From Deinococcus metalli (lineage in GTDB: Bacteria > Deinococcota > Deinococci > Deinococcales > Deinococcaceae), in assembly GCF_014201805.1 (NCBI RefSeq), contig NZ_JACHFK010000014.1, positions 25,001 through 89,000 on the forward strand: DNA of 64,000 nt, given 5' to 3'. Each line of letters opens with the position of its first letter. The stretch's first letter is position 1. The notes under the pieces were generated by a model. That model made no database searches and was not told the DNA's origin. It saw only the letters and a program-made list of their open reading frames with translations. A program made the translations under genes and the position numbers. Shown piece by piece: positions 1 to 9,389 of this stretch.

Positions 1-2607
1 CGCCGCCTCCTGCTCAGCTCCTCCCTGGGCGCCCTGCGAACCGCCGCGATCACCGAGATGGTCGTCCACACGCGCGTCGTTGTCCCCAACCGCCGGGCTG
101 GAGACGGCCTGACGTCCTGGGGCGCTCCCGCACTCCGACCCATCACCCTCACCCGTCTGGCCCAACAGGTCCTCTCCTCCGCCGGCTGGTCCGCGCTCCG
201 CACGGCGGAGCGGGAACGCTGGATGCGTGAGATCCTCGCTGGCGCGCCGCTCACCATGCTGGCCCCCATCCACGAGCGCGTCAGCACGGTCACGTGCCTG
301 CTGGGATTGATGGGTGAACTCCAGCGTGCCCATCTGCCACCAGACAGGGTCACTCAGGTGGCGCGGCCAGGCCGGGAGGCAGACGTCGCCCTGATCTATG
401 CCGCGTATCATGCCCGCTGCGTGACAGAGCGCCGGTACGACGCCGCCGGCGCCGAGCACCACGCCGCCCTGCTCGTCGACCTGCCCTGCCAGTCCACGCT
501 CGTTCACGGCTTCGCCTACCTGGACGCCGCCCAGGTCGCGCTGCTCGACCGGCTGTGCGACTCCGGGAGTGTCCTGACGCTCCCTGCAGGGCCTGGAACC
601 GCTGCCCGCACCCTGGAGACCGTCGCCGCGTTGAACGCCCACGGATGGTCGAGCACGGCACTGCATGACCCCCCTCGGTCGGCAGGGGATCACGCCATCC
701 ACGGATATCTGACGGCCACGTCAGTTCCTTGCCTCTCGGCAGGCGAGTACCCCGACATCGAGGCTGAGGTCCGCGCGTGCCTGCGGCAGGTGCGGGACTG
801 GCTCGCGGAGGGCACGCCGCCCGAGCGCCTTGCCATCCTGGTGCGCAACGAGGGTCAGTACCTCGAAACGCTCGCTGACATCGCCGCGGACTATCAGATT
901 CCACTGCGCAGCGGGCTCCAGCGCCCCCTCCTGGCCAGTGGTCTGGGGCAAGTTCTGCAGGCCTGGTGTGACGCGCACACGCAGGGCTGGCCCTACCGGG
1001 CCGTCAGCGCCCTGTTTACCCACCCCCTCGTGGACCGTCCCGAGTTCCTTGAACGCGCGCGCGAGTTGAGAACCACCACACCGACCGGACTGGACGCCTG
1101 GGGGAGCGAGTGGCGCTGGCTGGCCCTCCCCGAGTCCACAACGTGGCGCGGCGCGCTGATCGGCACGGTGCAGCGGATGCTGCAGGACTTCGGCCTGCTG
1201 GCTCGCTGCAAGGATGACGTGGAACTCAACCGACTCGTGGTTCGCTTCCTGCACCGCCTCGAGGACGCTGCCCAACGTGACGGGCCGTGTACCCGCGAGG
1301 ACGTGCTGTCCCTCATCGGATTCACCCTCCGATCCATCCAGCTGCCCGCACTCGCCGGAAAAAGCGCAGTACCGGTACTCAATCCCCTGGGAGCGCTGGC
1401 CTGCACTGCGGATCGGGTATGGGTTCTCGGACTGTCGGAAGGCCTGTTCCCGGCGGCCCGCAGCGACCATCCGCTGATCGACTCATTCATCCGGCAACGC
1501 TGGTCCGCGCAGGGTGTGCACCTGCCCGACGTACGCAGCCTCGCCAGCGTCGAGGACGCCCTAATCGTGGCCATGCTCGGCACCGCCCAGGAGGAACTCG
1601 TGATCAGCCGGCCCCGACGCGACCTGGAGGGTCATGCGCTGCGCCCCAGCCTGTACTGGACGCGGCTACACCCGGGCCACTCCCTCTCTGACCTGGATGC
1701 GGGTTCCGACCACGAACGGGAGATCTCCAGTGCCCTGGAAGGAACCTTCAGTTCCAGGGTCGCGGCCGGCCGCCACGTGGAGCTCGCGCGACACCTGTCG
1801 CTCGATTCGGCCCATGCCGGCCACCTCAGTACCTCGCTCATGTGTCCTGATCACACGTGGACACCTACGGAGTTGCAGGTGGCCAGCACCTGCCGGTTCC
1901 GGTGGTGGGCGGAGTACAAACTCCGCCTCGCGCCCCCACCCCTCCCCTGGAGCAGCCTTGCCCTCGCCGCTCTGGAAGGGGCACAGGAACCGGGTCGCTC
2001 TGACCCAGACGACGCGGCGGCAGCCGCCCTGGAGGCCCACGTCCAGACACTCCGCACGCAAGGTCAGTGGCGACCTGGCCCGCTGTGGCCGGCCCAGCGT
2101 CTCGAACTGCTGAGCAGAACCCGGCAGCTGACAGACCTCACGGACACACCCCTGCCGGCCAGTCTCCCCGGAGAGAACGGGCCCCACCTTCTGACCATTT
2201 CAGCCCACAGTCATCGCTTCCGCATCCTCTTCCCTGGCACGCGCGTGGAGCGGACGCCACATGGCAGGCAGGTCACGGTGTACCGGCGTTCCGGGGACGC
2301 CGGTGCGCTGGGTGAGCGCAGCCAGCTGACGCCAGACATGCTCATGGCCCTGACCCTCCAGGCCACCCGCGCGACCATCGGGCACTACGTCGCGTTGGAT
2401 ACCGGCAAGCCGTCTGGCACCCTGCGCCACGTCCGTAAGCCGACGGGCGACTCGCCCATTATGGCTGCAAGGGAGGTGCTGGCCCGCCTGGGGGACGATC
2501 TGACGAGCGGGGACGTGCGGCCCCTGGTGAGTCCGGTCATGGAGGTGTGCCAGACCTGCCCGGTTCGCGCCGTGTGCCGGCTCGGCCTCGAGCAGGGAGC
2601 AGCATGA
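1..2607 (+). CDS. addB: AddB-like helicase-nuclease subunit, 5' end outside window
   Basis: The frame is open from base 1, so the true start lies to the left; 868 residues are visible. The central part has the AddB pattern (a segment ending in LAILVRNEGQYLETLADI, then ADRVWVLGLSEGLFPAARS and a lvisRPRRD-type strand). The C-terminal domain keeps the four-cysteine Fe-S arrangement of AddB: one Cys in ASTCRFRWWAEY and three in CQTCPVRAVC. However, the PD-(D/E)XK core that should read D...DYKTG is replaced by VTVYRRSG with no acidic partner, so I infer that this nuclease is inactive and that the cluster is structural. The stop overlaps the addA start (ATGA), a translationally coupled pair. In the AddAB family the complex resects double-strand ends for RecA loading. 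Confidence 0.85.
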   Translation, partial: RRLLLSSSLGALRTAAITEMVVHTRVVVPNRRAGDGLTSWGAPALRPITLTRLAQQVLSSAGWSALRTAERERWMREILAGAPLTMLAPIHERVSTVTCLLGLMGELQRAHLPPDRVTQVARPGREADVALIYAAYHARCVTERRYDAAGAEHHAALLVDLPCQSTLVHGFAYLDAAQVALLDRLCDSGSVLTLPAGPGTAARTLETVAALNAHGWSSTALHDPPRSAGDHAIHGYLTATSVPCLSAGEYPDIEAEVRACLRQVRDWLAEGTPPERLAILVRNEGQYLETLADIAADYQIPLRSGLQRPLLASGLGQVLQAWCDAHTQGWPYRAVSALFTHPLVDRPEFLERARELRTTTPTGLDAWGSEWRWLALPESTTWRGALIGTVQRMLQDFGLLARCKDDVELNRLVVRFLHRLEDAAQRDGPCTREDVLSLIGFTLRSIQLPALAGKSAVPVLNPLGALACTADRVWVLGLSEGLFPAARSDHPLIDSFIRQRWSAQGVHLPDVRSLASVEDALIVAMLGTAQEELVISRPRRDLEGHALRPSLYWTRLHPGHSLSDLDAGSDHEREISSALEGTFSSRVAAGRHVELARHLSLDSAHAGHLSTSLMCPDHTWTPTELQVASTCRFRWWAEYKLRLAPPPLPWSSLALAALEGAQEPGRSDPDDAAAAALEAHVQTLRTQGQWRPGPLWPAQRLELLSRTRQLTDLTDTPLPASLPGENGPHLLTISAHSHRFRILFPGTRVERTPHGRQVTVYRRSGDAGALGERSQLTPDMLMALTLQATRATIGHYVALDTGKPSGTLRHVRKPTGDSPIMAAREVLARLGDDLTSGDVRPLVSPVMEVCQTCPVRAVCRLGLEQGAA

Positions 2608-5492
2608 CCGGCGTGACTTGGACGCCGGTGCAGCACGACGCTGTGACCTCACCGGACAGCGTCCTCATCCACGCTGGCGCAGGCTCAGGCAAAACCCGCG
2701 TGCTGACTGGGCGGATCCTTGCCGCGCTTGAGCGGGGCGTGCGGCCGCACGCCATCGTCGCCGTTACGTTCACGGTCGCGGCGGCTGCCGAACTGCAAGG
2801 GCGCGTTCGGGACGCGGTGCGCGAGCGGGCCGCCATGGAGGGCGGCGCGTGGACGGACGTCCTGAGCGAGTGGCCGCTGATGACGGTCACCACCATTCAC
2901 GGCCTGTGCGCGCGGATCGCGCGTGACCATCCAGCGCACAGTGGGGCCGGGCTCAGCTTCGACGTGCTCGACGAGGCGGACTCCCGCGTGTGGGAACGCC
3001 TGTGGCGCTCACGGGTGCTGGCCGAGTTGCCTCCGGAAGTGGTAGCTCAGGTGCCAGAACCCCTGCGCACGGCTGCCCTCCAGGCACTGGTTGAGCACGA
3101 CGTCCCGCCGGGGTCAGCACCTCAGTCCGGCGACGCTGGAGCGCTGCATCGTGCCATCCAGCAGCTGACCCGGCATGTTCAGCAGCGCCTTGAAGCGCTG
3201 CGGGTGGAGCAGGGCTTGGCTACCTTCGGTGATCTCGAACGGTGGGCCTGGCAGGCACTGCAACACGAGGAGGTTCGTGCCCACTACGCCGAACGCTGGA
3301 CTCACCTGCTGATCGACGAAGTGCAGGACACGGGCGAGCGGCAGGCGGCCATTCTGCGCGCGCTGTGCGCCGAGGGGGTGGTGGTCACGGCGGTCGGCGA
3401 TGAAAAACAGAGCATCTACGGCTTTCGCGGGGCGTCGGCCAGCGTCTTGCCCGAGATCCGCGAGCTCGTCCTGGCGCGGGGTGGGCAGATCCTCGACATG
3501 CACACCTCGTTCCGCAGCGCTCCAGAACTCGTCGACACGGTCAATGCCGCCTGCCAGCACCTGATGCCTGGCCCGGAGGTGGCGGGGCCGGAGGCCACAC
3601 CGTTCACCCCGCTGATCGCCGCGCGGCCAGCGCAGGACAGCGGCGGGGCTGCCGTCGACCTGCAGATCGTGCAGGGCGGCACGAGCGCTGGGCGCGCCAT
3701 CACGCTCGCCCGGGTGCTGGTGGGGCGCATGCAGGCCCTGCTCGGACACCCGATCGTCGACCGGTCGACGGGGACGCAGCGCCCCGCCCGGTGGAGGGAC
3801 ATGACGGTGCTGCTCCGCAGCCGGACGCACCTCCATGCGTACGGTCAGGCGCTGCGCGACGCCAGCATCCCGTACGAGGTGCATGGCGGCCGGGGGCTGT
3901 ACGAACGACCGGAGATCCTCGACGCCATCATGCTGCTGCGCGCCGTGGCGGATCCGGGAGATGACCTCGCGCTGGCGGCTGTGCTCCGCGGACCGTTCGC
4001 ACTCCTGAGCGACGATCAGCTGCTGACCCTGTCGCAGGCGCGGAATGACGGTATTAGTTTATGGATGGCCTTACAGCACTCACCAGACCAGGCCTGCAGG
4101 GCCGTTCAGCATCTGCTCCTGGACTGGCGGGCGACCGCTGGGCTGCATGATGCTTCACGGGTGCTTGAGCAGGCACATCAGGACACTGGAGCGATGGCCA
4201 TTCATGCGGCCCTGACGGATGGAGAACGGCGGGTTGCGAACCTCCGCCGGTTCACGGCCCTCCTGCGTGCCTGGGCCCAGGACGGCCGTCCGGATGTGCG
4301 GAGCGTGGCGCGGCACCTGGCAGATCTGCAGGGCGTCCAGGCTGAGATGACCGAGGCACCCACGACCACTCCGGACGCCATTCAGGTCATGACCGTGCAT
4401 GGCGCCAAGGGATTGGAGTTTCCAATCGTCCTGTACGTCCATGACCTGGCACCGCGCCCAGATCGGGGCATCGTCCGACTGGATCCCGACCGTGGCCTGA
4501 TCCTCAGAAGCGAGGCCGCTGCATGGCGGGAAGCGCGCGAACGTGCGGTTCAGCGTGATGCGCTCGAGGATCAGCGCGTCACGTACGTCGCCCTGACGCG
4601 CGCGGCAGATCGGCTGGTGGTCGGTCTGCCCGCATCGGATGGCGTGAATCAGACCCGTGAGTTGCAAACGGTGCTCGATGCTTTTCCGGGCACGCTCCCA
4701 CGCCACGTGTTCGTGACGGGGAATGTCGCGCCAGCACGCCCTTTGCCGCTGTTCAACACGTCAGGCGGGCCTGTCCTACGCGTCACTCCCGGGCCCGAGG
4801 TGGCGCTGCCCGGCCGGCTCCCCGTCACGAGCCTCGCCCTGTATGCCCGGTGTCCGCAAGCATTCAGTTTCCGCTACCTGCAAGGCATCCTGCCACTGGC
4901 GCGGCCATGGATGGATACGGAGCCCATCACGCGACGAGCCCGGCAAGCAGGGCGGGACATTGGGGATGCGGTGCATCAGGCCCTCGAGAAGGGCTGGGAC
5001 GGGAAGGAGATCCTCCGGCGATTGCCCACCCTCTCCCCCGCCGGTCGGGAGGAAGTCGCGGGGCTCGTGGATCGCTTGGAGGAACCGGTCTTCGATGAGT
5101 TGCGCGGGCACGTGTGGCAGCGGGAAATGCCCATGGAGATTACCGTGGGCTCCCGAACGGTGTACGGCATCGCGGACGCGGTCAACGTGGAGGGAAACCT
5201 GGTCATCGATTACAAGACCGACCACAGGATGGTGCCGGAGCATCACCGCTTGCAGCTTGCTCTCTACGCTCACGCGCTGGGCGTCACACGGGCGGCACTG
5301 GTGTATCTCCGCCACAGCGTCTTGCACTGGTTCTCACCAGAGGACGTGCAAAGGGGCGTCCACGAGGCAGGTGAACTGGTTCGCCGGATGGAGGCGCTCG
5401 ATATGGCGCCGACGCCGTCCGTCGAGGTCTGCAGCAGTTGTGTGTTCCATGGCATCTGCGGGGATGCGCAGTTTGGTCACGCACGGGCGTAA
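2604..5492 (+). CDS. addA: AddA-like UvrD/RecB-family helicase with C-terminal nuclease
   Basis: 962 aa from the ATG at 2604, which overlaps the addB stop; longer upstream starts would run through addB. All superfamily 1 helicase motifs are visible in order: Walker A HAGAGSGKTRVL, motif Ia VTFTVAAAAEL, Walker B LLIDEVQDTGE, motif III VGDEKQSIYGFRG, motif IV DMHTSFRS, motif V VMTVHGAKGLEF, motif VI YVALTRAADRL. The C-terminus carries a complete RecB-type nuclease: ARCPQAF, GDAVHQAL, GIADAV, VIDYKTDH and QLALYAHAL, plus CSSCVFHGIC, which with the earlier Cys could form a 4Fe-4S staple. It is therefore the only catalytically complete nuclease of the pair. D. radiodurans is usually described as lacking RecBCD/AddAB, so its presence here is notable. 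Confidence 0.92.
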   Translation: MTGVTWTPVQHDAVTSPDSVLIHAGAGSGKTRVLTGRILAALERGVRPHAIVAVTFTVAAAAELQGRVRDAVRERAAMEGGAWTDVLSEWPLMTVTTIHGLCARIARDHPAHSGAGLSFDVLDEADSRVWERLWRSRVLAELPPEVVAQVPEPLRTAALQALVEHDVPPGSAPQSGDAGALHRAIQQLTRHVQQRLEALRVEQGLATFGDLERWAWQALQHEEVRAHYAERWTHLLIDEVQDTGERQAAILRALCAEGVVVTAVGDEKQSIYGFRGASASVLPEIRELVLARGGQILDMHTSFRSAPELVDTVNAACQHLMPGPEVAGPEATPFTPLIAARPAQDSGGAAVDLQIVQGGTSAGRAITLARVLVGRMQALLGHPIVDRSTGTQRPARWRDMTVLLRSRTHLHAYGQALRDASIPYEVHGGRGLYERPEILDAIMLLRAVADPGDDLALAAVLRGPFALLSDDQLLTLSQARNDGISLWMALQHSPDQACRAVQHLLLDWRATAGLHDASRVLEQAHQDTGAMAIHAALTDGERRVANLRRFTALLRAWAQDGRPDVRSVARHLADLQGVQAEMTEAPTTTPDAIQVMTVHGAKGLEFPIVLYVHDLAPRPDRGIVRLDPDRGLILRSEAAAWREARERAVQRDALEDQRVTYVALTRAADRLVVGLPASDGVNQTRELQTVLDAFPGTLPRHVFVTGNVAPARPLPLFNTSGGPVLRVTPGPEVALPGRLPVTSLALYARCPQAFSFRYLQGILPLARPWMDTEPITRRARQAGRDIGDAVHQALEKGWDGKEILRRLPTLSPAGREEVAGLVDRLEEPVFDELRGHVWQREMPMEITVGSRTVYGIADAVNVEGNLVIDYKTDHRMVPEHHRLQLALYAHALGVTRAALVYLRHSVLHWFSPEDVQRGVHEAGELVRRMEALDMAPTPSVEVCSSCVFHGICGDAQFGHARA

Positions 5493-5874
5493 CCCAAATC
5501 GCCACGCAATCAGTCGTTGACGGTCATGGCAGGTGATTCCCGTCCAGCAAAAGCGGGAAGCACTGCAGGCGGCCTGAACGTCAGGCCGCCTTAAGCACGC
5601 CACGTCGCTCGGAAGGGTGGGTTCGGTGAACTTGTCGCAGCGAGGCCGAACCGCCCCAAGCCGTGTGAACCGAGACGGGCTTGACCAAACGGCTGACGGC
5701 TAACACGGACTCTAATCTGCCCGCAGGAGCCCGTAAGTCATTTGTGGTCGGCCGAGCAGGATGGGTCTTGAACACCCGAGGAGGTGGTGCTTCTCAGCAT
5801 CGTAGGTTGCCTTCTGTTGACCGCCCCACCTCCCGCTCTCCACTGGAACGCTGAAGGTGGCGCCAGGTAAAGTC
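5493..5874. other. Intergenic region after addA
   Basis: Between the addA stop and the convergent XRE gene I see one clear structure, the hairpin at 5567-5591, and no convincing reading frame on either strand. The remainder looks non-coding. Confidence 0.6.
5567..5591 (+). terminator. Terminator-like hairpin after addBA
   Basis: Perfect 11-bp stem (AGGCGGCCTGA pairing with TCAGGCCGCCT) with an ACG loop, 75 bp after the addA stop. The T-tract is only TT, so it may act in both directions for addA and the convergent XRE gene. Confidence 0.6.
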
Positions 5875-6159
5875 CTATTCTGCCGCTGCAAGCGCGTGCA
5901 CCGTGGCAGTGGACGACTGGTCAAGCAGCGACGCGATGGGCACGCCCAGTGCGTTTGCCAGGGCCGCCATGTTATCGATGCCGATATTGCGTTCCCCACG
6001 CTCCACCTGCGCCACATAATTCCAGGCCATATCCGCCGCCTCCCCCACATCCTCCAGCGTGAGCCTGCGCGCCCGCCGCTCCGCCCGCAGCCGCTCTCCG
6101 AACATCTTGCGTGCCGCACTGGGAGCTCGTTTCGTCTTCGGCATCTCCACAGCGTCCAT
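5875..6159 (-). CDS. XRE/Cro-C1-type helix-turn-helix regulator
   Basis: 94 aa, the size of a single-domain phage-type repressor. The HTH_3 fold is clear: FGERLRAERRARRLTLEDVG, then EAADMAWNYVAQVERGERNI as the second and recognition helices, and NMAALANALGVPIASLL closing the five-helix bundle. Two starts are possible, the ATG at 6159 or the ATG at 6144 (MPKTKR). The operator-like inverted repeat at 6159-6179 covers the first ATG and contains a -10-like TAGTAC, so the longer form would be leaderless. It is divergent from the hypothetical gene at 6210, and by analogy with this family it probably represses both itself and that neighbour. The target and inducer are unknown. Confidence 0.85.
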   Translation of the reverse strand: MDAVEMPKTKRAPSAARKMFGERLRAERRARRLTLEDVGEAADMAWNYVAQVERGERNIGIDNMAALANALGVPIASLLDQSSTATVHALAAAE

Positions 6160-6179
6160 GTACTATCACTTGTAGTACA
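6159..6179. promoter_or_regulatory. Palindromic operator between XRE gene and divergent ORF
   Basis: Perfect inverted repeat TGTACTA-N7-TAGTACA in the 50-bp divergent gap; a further GTAC-containing half (AAGTACAG) follows at 6203-6210. Its size and position fit an autoregulatory site for the XRE protein. This is inference from symmetry and location. Confidence 0.55.
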
Positions 6180-6209
6180 GCATGTTGTGGTGCTATATCT
6201 CTAAGTACA

Positions 6210-6632
6210 GTGAAACGCGCGCGCGAACGCGATGAGGCCGACGCGGGAGACGCCGAATACGTCAATGGCACAAGGGTTTTCCTCCCACCCATCGTTCGGC
6301 CGCTCCTCCGAGACAATACCACTTACGCTGCCTCCCTACCCCTCTTCCTTCTGGTCGCCCACCACGCCCTCCACCTGCTCACCCCAGTCCATGGCCACCG
6401 CTGGTATATCGACGGGCACACCAGCGACCGCCTCTTCCTGCGCCTCCCTTGCGATCAGGAGCTCGTCGGCATCCCGTATCTAGAACAGGATTTCAGCCTT
6501 CAGATCACCCCCACCACCGTGCAGGTCGGCGTCTCCACCTACTCACACGCCACCCTCGGGCTCCACAGGCAGTTCACCCTGATGCTCGACCAGTGGCTGC
6601 CCAGAAGCACCTCACAAGTTTTGCCGAGATAA
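6210..6632 (+). CDS. Hypothetical protein, about 140 aa
   Basis: GTG at 6210 is chosen because it follows the divergent operator region directly; an earlier in-frame start at 6111 would run back through the XRE gene. The product opens with a charged KRARERDEADAGDAEYVNG stretch, then shows a hydrophobic helix-like segment (SLPLFLLVAHHALHLL) and beta-rich sequence (HRWYIDGHTSDRLFLRL). I do not recognise a family. It is paired with the XRE repressor, so it may be the gene that repressor controls. A strong hairpin follows at 6722. Confidence 0.45.
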   Translation: MKRARERDEADAGDAEYVNGTRVFLPPIVRPLLRDNTTYAASLPLFLLVAHHALHLLTPVHGHRWYIDGHTSDRLFLRLPCDQELVGIPYLEQDFSLQITPTTVQVGVSTYSHATLGLHRQFTLMLDQWLPRSTSQVLPR

Positions 6633-6721
6633 GAAGTCACCATATTCCATTGGCTGACCAGCGCACCGATATGCCGGTTGTTCGATGACGCTGGTTCAGG
6701 GTGACCCCCTTTTCCGACAGG

Positions 6722-6755
6722 CTGACTCTGATACAGCGCTCTGTATCAGACTCAG
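6722..6755. terminator. 15-bp hairpin invaded by an IS
   Basis: CTGACTCTGATACAG and CTGTATCAGACTCAG form a 15-bp stem with one mismatch and a CGCT loop; the inner 10 bp (6727-6736 with 6741-6750) are perfect. It probably terminates the gene at 6210. The IS4-type element starts at 6751, inside the right arm. Confidence 0.5.
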
Positions 6756-7901
6756 GAGTTGCACCTCGCATAGTGGAGTGAATACCCGTACTGGTCGAGG
6801 AATTCAGCGTTTTTGCTGAACATCCGCAGCAGACGGTTCAAATACACCTGCGGCAGCACCGTCATCAGGGCCAGCACGGCACACGCCTCCAGGGTCGTGC
6901 CCGTCTCCCGGTGCAGAATCGCCAGCGTCCACGCCAGGAAGACCAGCAGCACCCAGCGATCCAGTCCCACGGCAGTTCGCAACGCGAACTGCGCCAAGCC
7001 GAACTGATGCTTGCCTTCCTTGAAGAACGATTCCTCGTTCCACCGCCTGGCCCCCTCAGCGATGACCTCGTCGCCCTCCATCAGTTCTGAGGACACAGCG
7101 TGAAATGTCCGGTCTCCTCGGTCGATGCGGCCCAGCGCCAGCGTGTCATGGGGCCAGTTCTTCAACTCGACATAGCCACCGTGAGGACAGTCGGCCACCG
7201 TGACGACCCCAGGGTGCATGGTCTGGCGGGTCGACCGGACGCCCACCACAAACTCGAATCCGAGCTGGCGCACCTCTTCCAGAAAGACAGCGGCTTCGAA
7301 GCCGCTGTCGGCCAACACACGGACTCGGAATCGCCGCTTGATGGCGTCCGGGACAGTCCGGAGCAGCTCACGTGCCAGGGTCACCGGCGTGGCCGTTCCT
7401 TTGCCCTTGTATACCCGGTACCCCACCGGGACCTTCACCACGCCGTATTCGGCGAACAGCACGACGAGATGGATGCCGTGGACTCGGTTGTACACGCGGA
7501 CGAAGGGCAGCATGCTGCCCTTCTTTTCGATACTGGTCAGGTCGACGCTCAGCCGTAGGAGGGGACGGTGTTTCCGTCTGGCCGCCAGGAGGAGTGCGTC
7601 CCACTGGGCATGGTGCAGGATCTTCCAGCCCTGGATCGTATCCCAGGGGTATTCGTTCAGGAGACGACTCAGCGCACTCTTGCTGACCAGTTCCGCGCGG
7701 TGCAGCGCGGTTTTGGTCGCGGTGTCGAGGAACATGAACAGCGCAGCCTGGAGGCTGCGCTGCTGGTAGGACGTGGTGGGGACGGCCAGGAACTCGTCTG
7801 CCAAAATGCGGACGCGCTCCCCCGAAATCTGTGACTTCGACACTCCCAGATTCTCTCGGCTGGGAGCGCTTTGCCGTCGTTATGCAGGTGCAACTCCTGA
7901 G
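6751..7901 (-). mobile_element. IS4-type insertion sequence, intact copy (copy 1 of 3)
   Basis: Bounded by perfect 16-bp inverted repeats CTCAGGAGTTGCACCT (6751-6766) and its complement (7886-7901), and flanked by TCAGA on both sides (6746-6750 and 7902-7906), a 5-bp target duplication. One transposase gene fills it; its stop codon lies inside the left repeat. Two damaged relatives lie at 24446-25542 and 45461-46098. Confidence 0.9.
6752..7843 (-). CDS. IS4-family DDE transposase
   Basis: 363 aa and uninterrupted. Visible features are the [13 protein letters not shown] strand near residues 97-110, [14 protein letters not shown] with the second Asp, and [18 protein letters not shown] near residue 270, which matches the Y/R-x2-W-x-E-x6-K type C-terminal motif of IS4-like enzymes with the catalytic Glu. 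The reading frame runs almost from end to end of the element. It is the reference copy against which the two broken copies can be compared. Confidence 0.88.
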   Translation of the reverse strand: MSKSQISGERVRILADEFLAVPTTSYQQRSLQAALFMFLDTATKTALHRAELVSKSALSRLLNEYPWDTIQGWKILHHAQWDALLLAARRKHRPLLRLSVDLTSIEKKGSMLPFVRVYNRVHGIHLVVLFAEYGVVKVPVGYRVYKGKGTATPVTLARELLRTVPDAIKRRFRVRVLADSGFEAAVFLEEVRQLGFEFVVGVRSTRQTMHPGVVTVADCPHGGYVELKNWPHDTLALGRIDRGDRTFHAVSSELMEGDEVIAEGARRWNEESFFKEGKHQFGLAQFALRTAVGLDRWVLLVFLAWTLAILHRETGTTLEACAVLALMTVLPQVYLNRLLRMFSKNAEFLDQYGYSLHYARCNS

Positions 7902-7989
7902 TCAGAGCGTCAATACGTGCTGAATCTTCTAATGCAACTGTCGTAGTATTAATATCTCAATTCAAATCCACCAAGCATGCGTTGCGCAA

Positions 7990-8691
7990 TCAGTAAGGTC
8001 CAGGGGGGGTTCTGCTGGGCGCCACTGGTCGTTCCGGCTTATCCGAAAGGAACACATTAACCTGACCTCGCCAAGGCAGCCCGTTGGCCCATATCACCGC
8101 GATCTCTACGATCGCCTCACTACGGTCAGGATTCAGATGGCGCACGACGACTTCTTCCACACGTTCGACAACATCAATCTGTGGCTTCAGTACAGACTTT
8201 ATCGTCCCGCTCGGAAGATTCAGCTCCTCTATTCGAACTGGAGCACTTATCACCCGCGCAAGGTCAAGGCGAAAGAGCCTGCCCAATAGCGTGAGATCTT
8301 CACCGAAGAGAAGAGCCAACGGGCGCCATCTCACGCCATATTCCTCGGCAGAGAACAGCCCCCCTACTGGCGTATTGACCAGCAGGCGCAGCTTCTGCCG
8401 GGCATTCGCCTCGCCAGAGACCACTTTCAGGTCACCGTTCTCCATCGCAAGGTCGCCATCCCCCATGGCGAGATCCGTCCCCAGATCACGTGGGTCACGC
8501 CTCATTGGGAGTGGACGGATCGAAAACTCCACCACCCCTAGAGCCTGATCAGATCCTCCACCGCGCTGCCACCCTGGCGCTCTCAGCAACGCCCGACCAT
8601 CGCCCTGGGATTCGACTGCAAGAAATCGATCTGTCTCAGGCAACTGATCAAAGCGGGTAATGTATTGGGTTAAGCCAGCCATGGTGCCCAT
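7990..8691 (-). CDS. Protein with a phage baseplate gp25/W-like domain (tentative)
   Basis: 233 aa. The central part (DLAMGDGDLAMENGDLKVVSGEANARQKLRLLVNTP, read in pieces, then GGLFSAEEYGVRW) resembles the gp25/gpW baseplate-wedge fold: a GDL..v.G strand, a Q/R-K-LRLLL helix and an EYG turn. No other tail gene is nearby, so it would be an isolated baseplate-like module rather than part of a phage. Start is ATG 8691 or 8682; neither has a strong Shine-Dalgarno. It is the last gene of a minus-strand set with the HNH protein (24 bp gap) and the PD-(D/E)XK-like protein. Function is unknown and the family call is from pattern memory. Confidence 0.5.
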   Translation of the reverse strand: MGTMAGLTQYITRFDQLPETDRFLAVESQGDGRALLRAPGWQRGGGSDQALGVVEFSIRPLPMRRDPRDLGTDLAMGDGDLAMENGDLKVVSGEANARQKLRLLVNTPVGGLFSAEEYGVRWRPLALLFGEDLTLLGRLFRLDLARVISAPVRIEELNLPSGTIKSVLKPQIDVVERVEEVVVRHLNPDRSEAIVEIAVIWANGLPWRGQVNVFLSDKPERPVAPSRTPPGPY

Positions 8692-8715
8692 AAGCCACCG
8701 GTGTATCTGGAAGCG

Positions 8716-9168
8716 CTAGACATCCCGCTCAGCACTGGCCCAGTACCCCTCGAATACCAGATCAAACCCCACCTCGACCAGAGTGAGCAACTCTGCGCTG
8801 GACGCGTCTGCCCTGCGAAACTGAGTCAACTCGTGGTGGGCCAACTCCTCCGCCTGACGGCGAAAGATCTTAAGCGTAGCGACGGAGTAATTCAACTCGT
8901 CCTTATCCACAATATCGGCATGGTTGGCGCACAGCCAGAGCCCGTTCTGAGCGTCTTTCCGCGCGTCACTGGTCATCGTGTCGTCATACCGGGGCCCACC
9001 AGGTGACGCTGCTGTGATATGGGCGGCCTCGCCAGTGATCACCACCCCGGAGCCCTCCAGTTTCGGCCCAATTGTGGCCACACGGCACCCCGGGAATGCA
9101 CACCGCCAACCGACGCGCCCAGCCAGCTCAGTTTTGATTTTGAGGCTGAAATTATCCCGCTTGGTCAT
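8716..9168 (-). CDS. HNH-type endonuclease-like protein
   Basis: 150 aa from the ATG at 9168, which has a GAGGG Shine-Dalgarno eight bases upstream; a longer frame to 9297 lacks one. The pattern is a compact HNH/treble-clef nuclease: RCAFPGC (zinc pair), GEAAHITAASPGGPRYD (catalytic His region), RKDAQNGLWLCANHADIVDK (Asn and second Cys/His pair), then the EELAHHEL helix. Such AAHI-type HNH proteins are often found in defence islands and beside restriction-type nucleases, which fits the neighbour at 9390. The substrate is unknown. Confidence 0.75.
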   Translation of the reverse strand: MTKRDNFSLKIKTELAGRVGWRCAFPGCRVATIGPKLEGSGVVITGEAAHITAASPGGPRYDDTMTSDARKDAQNGLWLCANHADIVDKDELNYSVATLKIFRRQAEELAHHELTQFRRADASSAELLTLVEVGFDLVFEGYWASAERDV

Positions 9169-9389
9169 CGAAAGCCCTCGTCTATGCCAATCTGACCATG
9201 TTGACGTTCCACAAGCGAAATCCTTGCACACGACTGTTTCTGGAGCCGCCGAAAGCAGTATCGGAGAAGAGAAGAAAGCAGGTATGGCATCCTGCAATGT
9301 GATTTGCTCAGCAGCGCGTCTCTACAACCGCTGGGCTGAGAAACCTCCCCGACCAGGATGGCGCCCCAAGAGCCTGCTCGATACAGCCG

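Noticed and set aside
350..1583. Long minus-strand frames opposite addB (350-904, 721-1470, 993-1583)
   Set aside because: Arg/Gly/Pro-rich translations caused by high GC opposite a real gene; no start signals or family features.
3114..3884. 256-codon minus-strand frame opposite addA
   Set aside because: It overlaps the conserved helicase motifs of addA completely and reads as low-complexity sequence.
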